NCBI RefSeq assembly: GCF_949987535.1 | Contig: NC_080068.1 | Span: 82,237,254-82,301,253 of the forward strand | Direction of reading: 5' to 3' | DNA: 64,000 bases | Source of the DNA: Balaenoptera acutorostrata | Taxonomy: Eukaryota; Chordata; Mammalia; Artiodactyla; Balaenopteridae | Part shown: positions 44,295 through 57,576 of the stretch, in pieces | Layout of the letters: every line of letters starts with the position of its first letter | Position numbering within the stretch: the stretch's first letter is position 1 | Notes under the pieces: model-generated | Told to the model about the DNA's origin: nothing | Seen by the model: the letters and a program-made list of their open reading frames with translations, nothing else | Database searches by the model: none | Translations under genes and position numbers: made by a program

Positions 44295-47200
44295 AATTGT
44301 GTTTCCATACAAAATGTGGAATATCAAAGTACTTGTACGTTGCATGTATTTATATGGATTTTAGTTATTATTGCTGTTTGTCCTAGGATATTTCTAGATT
44401 TCTATTTTAATAGCTGGTGTGAAAACTTATAAAACTACTTTCTGGTGAAAGATAGATATAATAGAATCAAAAACTATAAGAAACTTGGTCACTGATGACT
44501 AACTTTTGTCCAAATTTGCAACGAATTTTTTTTAATACTATAAAGAAAATAAATTCCTTCGTCATCTAGTATAAAGGAAAAAGCCTCACACAAAGCTGCT
44601 TCTAAAATATCAGCAGATCTTAAAGTTCACTGGTTGGAGCTGTGAAGATTATATGCAGGAAAAACTTCACAAATTACCAAAGGAACCAAGTCTAACTGTA
44701 TGGAAGGATACAGTACAAGCTGTACTCTTCTCGTTTCTGATTTTTATAGTCAGTTTTGTTTAGTACAATTGTCAGGCAATGCAACCCAATACTTAGATCT
44801 ATCAGAAAAGGTGTTGTAAGAACAAGATGAGAATAGAGCCTCTGATCAGATATCTCCTCAAACTGAATAATTTTGATATGTGTGCAATTTTGAAAACTGG
44901 GTTTAGAAGGATGAATCAAAAGCCATATTCTGTTTATTATGCACATTTTGTAAATGGAGATTTCGAAGCATGAATTAAACAACTAAACAAAAATTTGAAA
45001 TCCTGATAATATGAGCAATCAAGTTCAAGAACAGTATAACTCTGCTAAAGAGGTGTAGAAAATCACATGTGTGTCTTTCTGCTTATGGTCGTTAAATCTA
45101 AATCTAAGAACCAAATAGTGCTCTTACAAAATTATGATGCATGCTAACTTTAGTCTCCTCTTATTTTCATGCAAGCTATTTTCACACATAGAAGAAAGAA
45201 GGCAAAGTGGAGATGAGAGCAGATTTTCTTTTATTCACACATCATGAACTATTGCTCTTTTTATAATAAAACATGTTAGTAAAGGAAAATTGATTTTCTT
45301 CAGAAAGAAGATACTTACTGTAATATTTCACTTAAACTGCAAAGAACAGTGAATGATGAATAATTCACTGAGAACTATTTTAAGGAATTTAAAGGACTAG
45401 TTTACCTGTTGTGTTATTATCTAATTCATTCTCCATTGATTTATATTAGTCATTTTTTAAAACATGCTCATATGGCTAACGGGAAGGGCTTATCACAGTG
45501 CTGATGGATCATGCGATTCTGGATAACATTGAAATATGTTAAAATAAGTACAAAAAGAAGGATTCCAGACACATTTCCATCACAGTAGCAGCAAGGAAAG
45601 CATGCATATCATTTTTTTCTGCTGAAGAAAATATCTCTTTGTCCTATTTTCATTCTGCCAAAGTGGCACAGGGTCCACATTTTAATGATGACCAGAATCT
45701 TCCAAGTAGAGAAATATTTCCCTGAAGAAAGGTAGTATTATTAAGGTAGAATTTCTAACTGAAGTTAAACTGAATATTTTCTAAATATGTAATGTTTCTT
45801 CCAGCTTCCTGATTAATTATTGGTGCTTATGAAGTTTATTATTGAAGTTGAGTTTGAGATTGGAGGAAGATTGGTGGAATATTTCACAAACGTTGTCAGA
45901 GTACAGAATGAGAAGAATGTCGTAGCCACCACTCCATTTCATTGACTACTGGAGAGATGGGGAAACGTGCAATCGTTTTGCTGGTAAGGAAATTTCTAAC
46001 CCTCTAACAGACACTTACAACTGATGCTCATGTTTCAGTATCCATGCCATAATCATTAATTGAGGATCTTCTACGTGTCTATCACTTTGCTAAAAGTTAT
46101 GCAGACAATGCAAAATAAGAATAAGAGGTGGAAGGGGCAAGGAAATCATCATGCTACAATTGTGCATAATGAGATAAAGTCAGTGTTTTTCTTCTTCTGA
46201 AGCTTTTCATGAGTGTTATAACTGAGCATGCCTATAGTTCTCCCAAATGGCAAAATTTAGCATTTGTACTGTTTATATTGTTTACCATATTTTCACTTTG
46301 TAGCATTTTTACCCCAAGATGCAGACTCCCTGAAAATCCCATTTTCACTCCTTTGCAAACCCCATTACACTTAGCACAGTGCTGAGTGTGTGTTCAGCAA
46401 ATTGTTGTTTGTTAGGTTAAATGTGACATGTGTCACCCCAACCCCCCAGTTTACAGACTATAGAGGTCTTCTAACATGCTCTTTTTGACAGATGTCATTG
46501 AGATGCTTCAGTCTGGAAGAAGCCTTTACCAAGCTTTAGACTGGCACAGAACAGAGTTCAGTTATACAGAAATCAAAGAATAAGTAGGACTGGAACATTT
46601 AAAGCAAAGAATTTCTCAGGATTCTTTGGACCCAGGCTGACAGAAAACAAAAATAAAACAAAATTTAAAAAAATGCGTTATGTTAGTATAGATTTTGATG
46701 TAGCAGTTACTTAATAATTTCTAAAAAAGAGGGGTACAAATCTGTGTTCTGATTAGAAGGAGTTGGGGGCTTAACACCAAATGTGCATAGCACTTTACTT
46801 GAGATCGGCACTGAAATCAATTTTTCCCATCAAAGATGGAGTCTTTAAACCTGGTCCACCCAGCCCCACTTGGAATTGTCTCTTAGGCTTGCACCTTGCT
46901 GGTAAGACAAGGGGAAGGAGGCTCTTTTTTTCTAGGTTTTAAAGATATTCATTACCAAAACAGTTCATAATTTCCTGAACCTCACAGTATTGACTTCTTT
47001 AGGCAAAGATAACAAATTAGGTAAGTAAGCACTCTTTATTATTTTCATTTTGTTTTAAACAAAACATCATGTATAACTTAGAAAAGTCCTTAATTACTAT
47101 TTTCTATGTAGTACCAATAAATATATAAATGTTGTGTTGTTCTATTTAAATTCAAGTAAGGTAAAAATTTTCTAATTATTAAAATTTAATCAGTCACTGA

Positions 47201-47745
47201 TAAGAGGTAACATTTCTTGATTGAGAAGTTTAAATGGCTGTACAAAATCTGAGTAAATGCACTAAAATTTTGTTGGCAAATTCGAAAGTATATTTTCCTA
47301 AACATGTGAAAAAAGTAGTGGTTAATATGTCATCTCATTTGGTCTTTGTGTGATTCACTCTCTGAAATTGCGTCTCTAATTAAATTTTGGATGAAAATCA
47401 GTAACTACCCGATTTCCATAGGTATTTTGATGTCTTCCAGAAACATAGATTAATTTCTTACAAAGGAATTGTTTGATTAACTTACAGGGGAAGGGTTACA
47501 TTTTTAAAAATACATCCCTAGATAGCAATGTCTACTCTTTACATGAACCATGTATATTTTAATGATTCCACTGAAATCACTTTGGTTGTTTCACTTACTC
47601 TACCCTTTTATTTTTAAGCTTTTATCAATTTACAAATTTGTTATTTTTAATCCTTGCATTCTCCTCAAATGAAGAAGATAAGTTTTGTTCCTGCATGTGT
47701 ATCCATGTCATATTTTTTCATCTTCAAAATCCCCATTTGTGACTA
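44295..47745. other. Long unique stretch, no gene recognised
   Basis: About 3.4 kb with no recognised repeat and no convincing open frame. It is one of the least repeat-laden parts of the window. Confidence 0.45.
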
Positions 47746-47749
47746 ATAG

Positions 47750-48210
47750 ACCCTTGTAACTTGAGGGAAGCTAATTCCATTCCTACTTTCAGGGGTAGAG
47801 CACATGACCTAGGATGAACCCTAGCAGTGCATTTCACTATCTGGCCAATGTGATTAGTAAATGGAGCACATATGACTTAACCTGATTGGAGTACATCTCA
47901 GAATTTGCTGGGTGTTTTGGGCAAAAGATACTCTAGCACATCTGTAGAATATGAAAGAGGACCTATGCAGCCAAGTATCTAGAGAAATAATTTAAGACCA
48001 TAAGAGGAATCCTCTGCAGGAGAAGACAGAGTAGGAAACATTGTAGAGACAAGGAAAAAAATAATGTGGCCTGGCTTGGTAATAACACTGTGTTCCTGGC
48101 TCTCAAGCCTCAGGACATGTATTTGAATTGGGTTTGCTGTTGTTGAAACTAAAAACATCCAAATGGAAATATCAGTACTGAATTTTTTATTCATGGATGA
48201 ATACAATTAA
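47750..48210. repeat. Old LTR-like repeat, family uncertain
   Basis: Contains ggggtagagcacatgaccta, ctggccaatgtgattagtaa and tgttcctggctctcaagcct. The 'gccaatgagatta'-style block resembles old MLT-type relics, including the one at 20140-20590. Confidence 0.35.
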
Positions 48211-48214
48211 AAGT

Positions 48215-49400
48215 CTGTTTTAATTGGAACTGAAAGCATGTGGTATGTCCTTCCATAATTGTGTGAATTCCTAAGTCCTAGAGCTACCTAGCTAAGATCA
48301 GAAATGAGCTCGCTTTGATTTCTAGTACAAATCCATTTTACCTATCTCAGCACTTCCCCAGCCAATGTCCCTCAAAACACCTCTACAAGTTAATAGGTTT
48401 TAATGGAATAGGTTTAATAGGTTTTCCATGGAAATATTCCTTTTTGCTTGAATAAATTTGAAACTTTTATTTTGTACTTTAAACACATTCAAAGTAGTGT
48501 CCTTTCTGTGTAACATCTCAGGGACTTCTCAATACACTAACATACTAGTGTGAATCCACAGGAGAGAGATTTAAGTTCAACATTTCCTAGTCTTATGTAA
48601 ATATCACATTTTCGAAGCACTCTTAATAATGTTTTCTAGATTAGGTCTCTGATGAACAGAACCTTGGTGACCCCAGTCCTATTGTATTCTTAATACTTTA
48701 TATTATTTTATAAAGAATAGGCAATTTACCTTGTAAACTCTTTGTCTTTAATAATTTTATTCTATGTGATTTTGACATTTCAAGGAACATTGTTTTGTGA
48801 TATGATCTTCATGTCATAATGAGCTGTGTTATAGTGGCGTTCTATTTATGTTTTTATATTTTATAATATAATATATTTTATTTAATTATCCTTTTTGATA
48901 GGCAAATATTAGAGGTGTTTGTGCAAAGACAGCATTGGAAAATGGATACTGTTATTAGATGTGTTAAATTATTATTATTATCACTACTGGTAGATTGGAC
49001 ACTAGAGGAATAAAAATAATAATACCACAAGAGATCTAGAGACAATTCACCCTCAGTATTGAACCAATTACAGTGAGAAGGATGAGGCTGGAAATTTGAA
49101 GGTGCTTTTATGGTAGAACACATAATTTTAAACAGTAACAATTTTTATCACATTCTTTGTACATGTCATTTAGTTTAGCAATGAAGCAATGGACATTTTG
49201 GTGAATTTTTTTTCAGTCAGTTAGTTTTCATTAATTACTTATCCTGTGCTCCAACCTCTGTGGGATATAAAGAATTATGCTGATTTTACTATGTTCTTGA
49301 GAAATCTGAATTATACTGGCAAGAGGAGATTGATATTAAAGACCAATAGCTAGTCAATAAGGGCTCTGAAAATACAAAAATAAAAACAAAAATTACTATG
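48215..49400. other. Unique AT-rich sequence
   Basis: No recognised gene, RNA or repeat. Local AT-rich tract at 48850-48890. Confidence 0.45.
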
Positions 49401-49404
49401 AACT

Positions 49405-49891
49405 TGTGTAGTTGGAAAGTCTTGCCACCTACAAATTGGCACCTGCCATCTACTTCTACAAGGATTAAATCATGAGCTACTGCAGCTGCTGACCTTCAAC
49501 ACTCCCTGAAAATAGTTCAGGGTGGAGATCAGGAATGAGGCACTCTGTGCTCTGGGAAAAACTGGCAGAACAGGTCTTTAGATAGCTAGATATTTTCAGA
49601 AGATTTTATGAGCCTGATTCTTGCATCTTCTCATATCTAGAAAAGCACTAAAATCATTAACGGTGACATCTGCTCCTCGTGACGAGCAGCAAGCCTCTGC
49701 CAAAATGTGTGCTTGACTGCACATACCCCCCCTCACTAAAATCATATATAGCACCGACCTTCCCTCCTACCTCTTTGGAGCAGTTTCTCAGAGCTATCTG
49801 AAATGCTGTCTCCCGGGCTATATTCCTCATTTTGCCCCAAATAAAGCTTAACTCACAACTCGCAGGTTGTGCATTTTTTTTTCAGTTGACA
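49405..49891 (+). mobile_element. ERV-type LTR
   Basis: LTR-like segment from tgtgtagttgg to cagttgaca, with TATA-like catatatagcaccg (49743-49756), gctgtctcccgggctatatt, the polyadenylation signal ccccaaataaagcttaactc (49835-49854) and a downstream gttgtgcattttttt. Structure and spacing fit an LTR. No internal retroviral sequence and no confirmed target duplication. Confidence 0.65.
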
Positions 49892-50707
49892 GTCTTCCCA
49901 GGAGGACAGCATGGACTGAGGGATAAAAAATTAATAGCATATGGAAAGATGGAGGAAATGATCACATGTCAAAGGAGAGAAAATTTTAAATATTCTGAAA
50001 CACTGTGGATATCATTAACTCATTAGACATTCATTTATGTATATTAACTATGAAGGATGCATATATGATGTACGTTCTTCACTTATAAGCTGTTACTGTT
50101 GATTCATATCAGACACATTTCAGTAAAATTTGACTTCCTTAAGCTCTTTTATAATTATCTTCACTAATTGTTTAGGCTTTGCTCATCAATCTTATGATTA
50201 ATTCTAAGCCATAAAATACAAGAGAAAAAAATAATTCTAGTGCCAAGAAGATACACACATACCATAAAAATTCTTCATTGAACTTCTAGTAGCTTCTGAT
50301 CATAGTTTGGAGAATTCAGCATTGATAATTATCTTCATATAAGGTAAAATTCACAGACCATATTTTAAAATATGGAACTTGCAGCCAGTTCACTCAAGAT
50401 TAGAATTCTTTTCTTCAAACAAGCATTTTTAGGCTTACAATATGACAGCTGCTTAAGCAAAGAAAAGCCTGGTTTACTAACAGAGAGGAGGAGTAAAAAT
50501 CACCACTGCCATGCCCCTGTTAAAATAACTTGAAGTTTTCTTGGCACTGGAATATGTTGAGATTTCAGAGACTGCTGCCCTGTATCTCTCTAGACCTGTG
50601 CTTGAGTAATCACTTTTCACTCTGGGTGCCATAGATTTATCCCTGAAAGTATGATTATTAGGTTATTTTGGCATCATTCAATGTAAAGCATCTTTCAGGA
50701 ACTAAGG

Positions 50708-51352
50708 CAGGGATCCCCAACCACTGGGCATGGACCGGTACCCATCCATGGCCTCTTAGGAACCAGGCTGCACAGCAGGAGGTGAGAGGTGGGTGAGCTA
50801 GTGAAGCTTCATCTGTATTTACAGCTGCTCCCCGTCACTCACATTACCGCCTGAGCTCCGCTTCCTGTCAGATCAGAGGCAGCATTAGATTCTCACAGGA
50901 GCACAAACCCTACTGTGAACTGCGCGTGCGAGGAATCTAGATTGCGTGCTCCTTATGAGAAGCTAATGCCTGGTGATCTGAGGTGGAGCTGAGGCAGTGA
51001 TGCTAGCACTGGGGAGTGGCTGCAAATACAGGTTATCATTAGCAGAGAGGTTTGGCTGCGCAGAGACCATAATAAATCAATTGCTTGCAGGCTTATATTA
51101 AAACCCTATCAGTGAGTGGCAAGTGAAAACAAGCTCAGGGCTCCCACTGATTCTGCATTATGGTGAGTTGTATAATTATTTCATTATATATTACAATGTA
51201 ATAATAATAGAAATAAAGTGCACAATAAATGTAATGCGCTTGAAACATCCCAAAACATCCCCTCTGTACCACCGCCCCCCACACCCCCAGTCCATGGAAA
51301 AATTGTCTTCCACAAAACCGGTCCCTGGTACCAAAAAGGTTGGGGACCGCTG
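50708..51352. mobile_element. hAT (MER1/Charlie-like) nonautonomous DNA transposon
   Basis: Terminal inverted repeats: cagggatccccaacc at 50708 and, at the other end, ggttggggaccgctg ending 51352. They are flanked by an 8-bp duplication, aactaagg (50700-50707) / aactaggg (51353-51360), as expected for hAT transposases. Interior has ggaaccaggctgcacagcag, agcattagattctcacagga and gtctaaagcctt-like diverged parts. It encodes no transposase. Confidence 0.85.
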
Positions 51353-51764
51353 AACTAGGGGGAACACATTCAAGCTGGTCATCTAAAATGCAACAGACTT
51401 CCCTCTCACTAGTGATACAAGATAAACACAGGGCTCGGCTTATTGAATAGCTGGCTCTACTCTATCAGTGCATTCATTTGCAGTGGGAAATACACATGAC
51501 AAAATTATTGGGCATGGAGATTGTTGTAGATAGGGTGGCCTTGGTGACTCTTTTGAGTGGGAATTATGGTGAGAAAAACAAAAACAAAACAGTCCAGTAG
51601 AAACAAAAACAAATTCCTCCCTCCAAAGAGCCAGGAGTAGAGTGTTGGACATAATGGAGATAGTATGTAGAGTGTGTACAAATATCATGGAACTTAAGCA
51701 GCTGGTCTTATTAGAAGTATCAGAAGGTCATGTGACAATATGACGAGAGGGATGGAATAGAATC

Positions 51765-51890
51765 TGAAAAATATATATACATATGTGTATATATGCATGT
51801 GTAATTGAATCACTGTGCTGCACACCTGAAACTAACATGACATTGTAAATCAACTATACTTCAATTTATAAAAAAGAAAGAAAGAAATGA
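51765..51890 (+). mobile_element. L1 3' end fragment
   Basis: Contains ctgtgctgcacacctgaaac, taacatgacattgtaaatca and actatacttcaatttataaa, then an A-rich tail (agaaagaaagaaa). This is the 3' terminus of an old L1 in plus orientation. Confidence 0.8.
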
Positions 51891-52009
51891 GAAGAGAGAG
51901 GCACAATTATGAAAGTCTAATAATGAAAGAAATGTAGAATTTGGTAAACATTGTGATTGGTTTCTCAACACTCATCCCTCCCCTGCTTATTGATTAGCAA
52001 CCTGAGAAG

Positions 52010-52335
52010 CAGTTGGAGGGCTTGATACAAGACAATAGGCCAATCAAGTTACTTTTATCCCTTGACAATCATTGTTTCAGGAACTCTGGTCTAAGCCAAA
52101 GAATGAATCAAATTCCTGGGACAGCAGGGATTGATTTTGGAAGGGGCGTGTGCTATCCCAATCAAATAATGAAATGCAAGAAGAACTGCCAGCAAAGGAA
52201 GCCAGAGCTGTGGGACTGAGTCATCTCTGAGGCCTGCCCTAAACTGTACTCCCAGGGTTTCCTTTCTACTTAAGAATAGTGGAGGTGAATTTTCCCATTA
52301 TTTTCCTCTGAAAACATCTTAACTGATATAAAGTC
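52010..52335. repeat. Old interspersed repeat, family uncertain
   Basis: Contains ctctggtctaagccaaagaa, tcctgggacagcagggattg and aaacatcttaactgatata. The terminal 'taactgatata' resembles the end of an old LTR-like relic. No coding content recognised. Confidence 0.3.
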
Positions 52336-52540
52336 TGTATAGGAAGATTTTGCCTATTCTCTGAAGCTTAATGCTAGCACTCACAGACTAAAGAGACAAA
52401 TTATTTAGCCTAGATTACATTATTCACAACAATCCTAATTTAAGGAAACATTTAAACTGGAATAAAATTACTTTTTTTCAGAGAAGTGCAATCCCTTTGG
52501 AACTGTCATCAACCAATTATTTCCTTTTTGTTACCAAAAG

Positions 52541-52664
52541 CAGTGCTTTTCAAATTTTAACATGCATACAAAGCAATTGGGTGGGACTTGAGATTCAGCA
52601 TTTCCAATAAGCTTTAGATGATGTTGATGCAGTTGGTCCATGGGCCACACTTTGAGTAGCAAGA
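52541..52664 (+). mobile_element. MER5-type hAT fragment
   Basis: Starts cagtgcttttcaaattttaa, has gtgggacttgagattcagca, gttgatgcagttggtccatg and ends cacactttgagtagcaag, the MER5A order. Imperfect 8-bp flanking similarity (accaaaag / accaagtg). Confidence 0.7.
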
Positions 52665-53283
52665 ACCAAGTGGACGTCAGACTTCCGCAGTAGTAAGGTC
52701 AACAAAAGTGAGTAATCACTGGACTCTGACCATGTATTGTATTATATTCAAAAAGATCCAGTGAATATTTCTACATAGAATTCAATCCCAAACAGAGCTG
52801 TATATTTCACATTCATCATCACCTCAAATATATATTAAAAAAAAAATGGGAAGGATAGAGTGCTGGGGCAGAAACTTCTTGATTAAATTTTCTTTTCCCA
52901 CTTAATTTGATTTTACTGAAATAAATTCACTGACTATGCAAAAATGGGAAAAACCATTGACACATAAATTAGGCAAAATAATCCCAAGATACTTACACAG
53001 ATTTATACGAAGAAGCAATGTGCATAACATGGTTACTCAAATAGCTTAGTGTAGTTTACTTGGATAGTTTTAACTGGGCCTTCATCCAAATCCTTCATTG
53101 CCCTAATTAGTTATCAACATATTCTAGATTCTCTTTAATTACTTGTATTGTTCTTTTTTATTTCTTGAGCGAAACAGTACTTTCAATTGTGTGCTAAAGT
53201 GAAAAAAATATTAAAATGAAGAAATTTTATAAAGATGCAAATTTTGTGATGTGTTCCCAATTAATATTTTACAATTTCTTTTT

Positions 53284-53631
53284 AAATAAATTTATTTTAT
53301 TTATTTATTTTTGGCTGCAGTGAGTCTTTGTTGCTGGGTGTGGGTTTTCTCTAGTTGTGGTGAGTGAGGACTACTCTTTTGTGGTGTGCGGACTTCTCAT
53401 TGCGGTGGCTTCTCTTGTTGTGGAGCATGGGCTCTAGGCATGCAGGCTTCAGTAGTTGTGGCATGCAGGCTCAGTAGTTGTGGCTCACGGGCTCTAGAGT
53501 GCAGGCTCAGTAGTTGTGGCACATGGGCTTAGTTGCTCCGCAGCATGTGGGATCTTCCCAGACCAGGGCTTGAACCTGTGTCCCCTGCATTGGCAGGCAG
53601 ATTCTTAACCACTGCACCACCAGGGAAGCCC
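53284..53631 (-). mobile_element. CHR-type tRNA-derived SINE, with internal duplication
   Basis: Minus-strand SINE with head at 53631 (gggcttccctggtggtgcag) and an A-rich tail at the low-coordinate end (plus strand tttattttatttatttattt). The cacaactactgagcc module occurs as several near-copies (plus strand 'cagtagttgtggc' around 53450, 53473 and 53509), so the body is expanded. Imperfect 14-bp flanking repeats: tacaatttcttttt (53270-53283) and tacaatgttttttt (53632-53645). Confidence 0.9.
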
Positions 53632-53649
53632 TACAATGTTTTTTTTCCC

Positions 53650-55150
53650 TCTATATTTGAAAGAAGTGACATATAATGATCATTATACTGTAACCACATT
53701 TGGGGAAATCCAAGAGAGGAATGCTTTTCTTTTTTGCTGCCTTCATCCATTTATGCAAATATGTAATATGCAGGTACATTATGAACATTAATTTCAAAAT
53801 ACTTTTCTATCTACTTACATTAATTGGGGGTACTTAGCAACTGTAACACCTTAAGGAAATATGTCTTAATACAATAGAAACTTATTCTCACTCATGTTTC
53901 CCAGTGAGGGTCCTTTTGGCAAGTGGGTAGCTTGCCTCCAGGTCATGCTTTGGGGACTCAGGCTTTTTTCATCTGTTGGTTTCTCCTTCCACCAAAGCCT
54001 TGGAACTCTCTACATTCAGTTAGTGAAAGGCAAATGGGAGAGTAGAATTTACCAAGCTGTTAAAAGCCCTGGCCTCGAAGCAATATATCACTTCTTCTAA
54101 AATTTCACTGTTGAGAACCAGTCATGTACATTATTAGGGAGCTGGCAAATTTAGTCCACAGGTGGGAAGTTGTTTCCCAGCAACAACTAAAAATATGAAA
54201 GGAGAAGCACACATTTTGGTAGAAAGATTGCCTATCTCTCCTTTATTATTTCTATATTATTATACATATTTTGTACAAAATTTGTATATATAATTATTTG
54301 TATTATTAGTTCATTATCTGTGCATTGGACCAGGTCAGGAGTGTCAGTAGAAAGGTGAGTGAGACATTGAGCATTACTATCTAATGATGTAAGCAGGAAT
54401 GCAAACTTTTTAGAAATGTAGTATAGTGTGGTAAGTACTAGGAGTTGAAAACACCAGAAAACAATGTTTAATCAGAACATTTGCTTTTTGTGTAGTTTAT
54501 TATGATGACATTAGAAGACACACAGTAGAGAGAGAAGACTCAGGAAGAAGTTGCAATTGCTTGTGTAAGTCGTGACAAGAGCTTAAAGTTAGATATTGAC
54601 AACGTGAAGAGAGGGAAGATTCAAGAGTCATTTATTCAGTAATATTAAAAGAATGTGTACAATAAAATAAGAAGTTAAAGTTTCAATATAACATGATTTA
54701 GCGCAGACCTTGAGAAATTGGATGAATGATGATACTGATATAGGGAATTAAGAAGTTACAATAGAATTTCAGTGGGTGAATGTCAATCGATTCATTTAGA
54801 AACGCCTAGTGAGTGTATATGAAAAGTTATGCTTTGGTTCTTATAGCTCAGGAAAGTGATGAGAGATTGAAATAGAATCCAACAGCATAAACATGGTAGC
54901 TAAAGCCAAGGATGTAGCTGAAATTGTGAGGAAGAACATGTATAATTAGAAGAGACAAAACCAAAATTGACTAAGGACAAAACCAAAATTTAGGCTGCAA
55001 AAGTAAATGAAATAGAATCCAAAAGAAATTAGATTTACTGCCAGATTTTTGCTCAAAGAAGACAGGTTAAGTAACTCGGTCTTTAGTGAAGTAAGTATAC
55101 TTGAATGAATTTTCAATGATTCTTAGTAGTTTTGCACTCATAGATATTGC
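53650..55150. other. Mostly unique; possible ancient repeat
   Basis: 54340-54930 has purine-rich phrases (ggagaagcac, gaagagagggaagattcaag, aggaaagtgatgagagattg) in the style of the unnamed ancient family at 2-3.6 kb and 32-33.5 kb. Order cannot be matched securely. No gene seen. Confidence 0.35.
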
Positions 55151-55154
55151 AATA

Positions 55155-55588
55155 TGACAAATAATTTTCTGTGTCAACTTGATTTGGCCAAGAGATGCCC
55201 ACATAGCTGGTAAAGCATATATCTGGGTGTGTCTGTGAAGGTGTTTCTGGAAGAGATTAGCCTTTGGATTGGTGTCTGATAAAGCAATATTAGTGGTCAT
55301 CATCCCATCTGCTTAAGGCTTGAATAAAACAAAAAGGCAGAGAAAGGTTGAATTCCTTCTGCCTGTTTGAGCTAGGACATAATTCTTCTCCGGTCATTGG
55401 ATTGGGGCCATCAGCCTGCTAGTCATCAGGCATTTGGACTTGGACTAAGCTACACCACTAACTTCCTGAGTCTTCAGCTTGCAGATGGCAGATTGTGAAA
55501 TTTCTCAGTCTTCATAATCATATGAGTCAATTCTTCATATTTATATATATCTCCTATTGGCTCTGTTTTTCTGGAGAACCCTAATACA
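55155..55588 (+). mobile_element. Old LTR-like repeat (same family as 14814-15247)
   Basis: Contains ctgtgtcaacttgatttggc, gagatgcccacatagctggt, tgtctgtgaaggtgtttctg, ttcagcttgcagatggcag, tatctcctattggctctgtt and ttctggagaaccctaataca. More complete than the copy at 14.8 kb. Confidence 0.65.
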
Positions 55589-56515
55589 GACATATTTAAT
55601 AATCAATGAAATTCTTATCTTTTCTCTTAAAATATGCACATATGCATATGCACATGAATCATTCCAACTAATTTCGGACTCTCATAGGCTTCTGGAAACC
55701 CATACATGGCGTGTAAAATCCAGGTTAAGAATTCTAGCACTGTGTACCTAGAGGTCTTAAACTGTAAAATAAGTTTAAATAACTTTGGTGACATTTCTTT
55801 TAAGGCAAACAAAGTCCTGAATATGTTTCTATCAAGTGAAAAAATTTAAAGGAGATACTATGTTCTCATTGCATTGATACAAAATCTTTTATAAAATCAA
55901 AGACATAATGGAATTCAGATTTTTAAATTTCGCTCACTTTGATTTTCTCTTTTGTAGGGAAACCCGGAAATATAAAAAAACAAAAATACATTTTATTTTG
56001 GTGTTTTATAACCAGACATGTTATCTGCTACTTCTTTTAATTGTCAGCTTCATTATTGTTTTCATTTCATGGTTGGTTTATTTATAAAATTCTTCATAGA
56101 AGATACTGATTTTTCTTCCTGCACATTTTCTATTAGAAAGATTTGACTTCTGCTTCTAGTTTTCTGATTATTTCTAATGGATTTGAAAATGATATTAGAA
56201 TGGATTGTTTATTATGCTCATTAAAAAAAAATTACCATAAAAAATGATGTCAACAGTACCCAACATAAACAAAGATAAAATATATTAATGACTGAATCAG
56301 CTAGAGGAAAACTGAAAGATAATCAGAAAAATTAGACTGATTTCAGTTAGGCTGATAGAACATTTTCTGTAGTTTGTTTTATAGTGTTCTGTCCATTTTG
56401 CTTTTAGACAATTGAAGTAATCCATATTTTTCAGTTTTATACAGGGATGTATTCCTTTGATTGATTTTTACTTCTAAATTTGTATCACTCCTCCATTGCT
56501 ACAAATTACGAGATA

Positions 56516-56854
56516 TAATGTTCTTTTTTATAAATTTATTTTACTTATTTATTTTTGGCTGCTTTGTGTCTTTGTTGCTGTGTGCGGGCTTTGTCTAGCT
56601 GTGGCGAGCAGGGGCTACTCTTCGTTGCAGTGAGTGGGCTTCTCATTGTGGTGGCTTTTCTTGTTGTGGAGCATGGACTCTAGGCGTGCGGGCTTCAGTA
56701 GTTGAGGCACGGTCTCTAGAGGGCAGGCTCAGTAGTTGTGGTGCATGGGCTTAGTTGCTCTGCAGCATGTGGGATTTTCCCAGACCAGGGCTCGAACCCG
56801 TATCCCTTGCATTGGCAGGTGGATTCTTAACCACTGCGCCACCAGGGAAGCCCT
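56516..56854 (-). mobile_element. CHR-type tRNA-derived SINE, full length
   Basis: Minus-strand SINE with head at about 56854 (gggcttccctggtggcgcag), B box gggttcgagcc, the typical body and an A-rich tail. Target duplication attacgagata (56505-56515) and attatgagata (56855-56865), one mismatch. Confidence 0.92.
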
Positions 56855-57576
56855 ATTATGAGATAGAAATTGATGTAGTTTAGTCATTTCTTGAAGCTAG
56901 CTTAATTCATTTTCTGTAGATTTTAGACTGTTATAATTAATTAGTAAGAACATCAGCTTTTAAACATCACCTATTTCCAATTCTCAGTCATTTTTCACAT
57001 CTTAGCAAGTAGTTTTTTAGGGTTTTTTTGTTTGTTTATTTTATTTTGCTTTTGTTTCTTAGTAATATTTACCCTATTTGAACGAGTTATCTCTGTGTGC
57101 CTTAACTTGAGAGTGGCAGGCACTGGGAGACACTGAAAGAGAGAACTGGTCAAAATACTCCAAGAAGAGTTTAGTATTCCATGCTTAATCACCAAAGGCA
57201 ACATCTCATTTCTACTGCACCCACAAGTAGGACAAATGAATTCCTGATGTCAATAGTCATTCACATAGACATTGTTTTATTTAGCTCATTTTCATTAAGT
57301 GCTAATCATATGTTGGGCACTGTTTTGGGAGCTGAAGAATAACTAGTCAAGGATACATATATTAAGTACTAAAAAGTATAAAGAAATTCCTACTCCCTCA
57401 TTATAATACAAACTAACATTTCAGTATCCATTCATTTGACCAGTAGTTAACACATTTTACTAGAAGTGCCTAACCTCTCCATGAGCCCACTCAATCAACA
57501 TTCTCTGGTTTTCCTTGGTTTAAGCAGACTGGATCCCTCTTCATAGAGGCAGTCTTGTGCTTTGAAAGAATTAACT

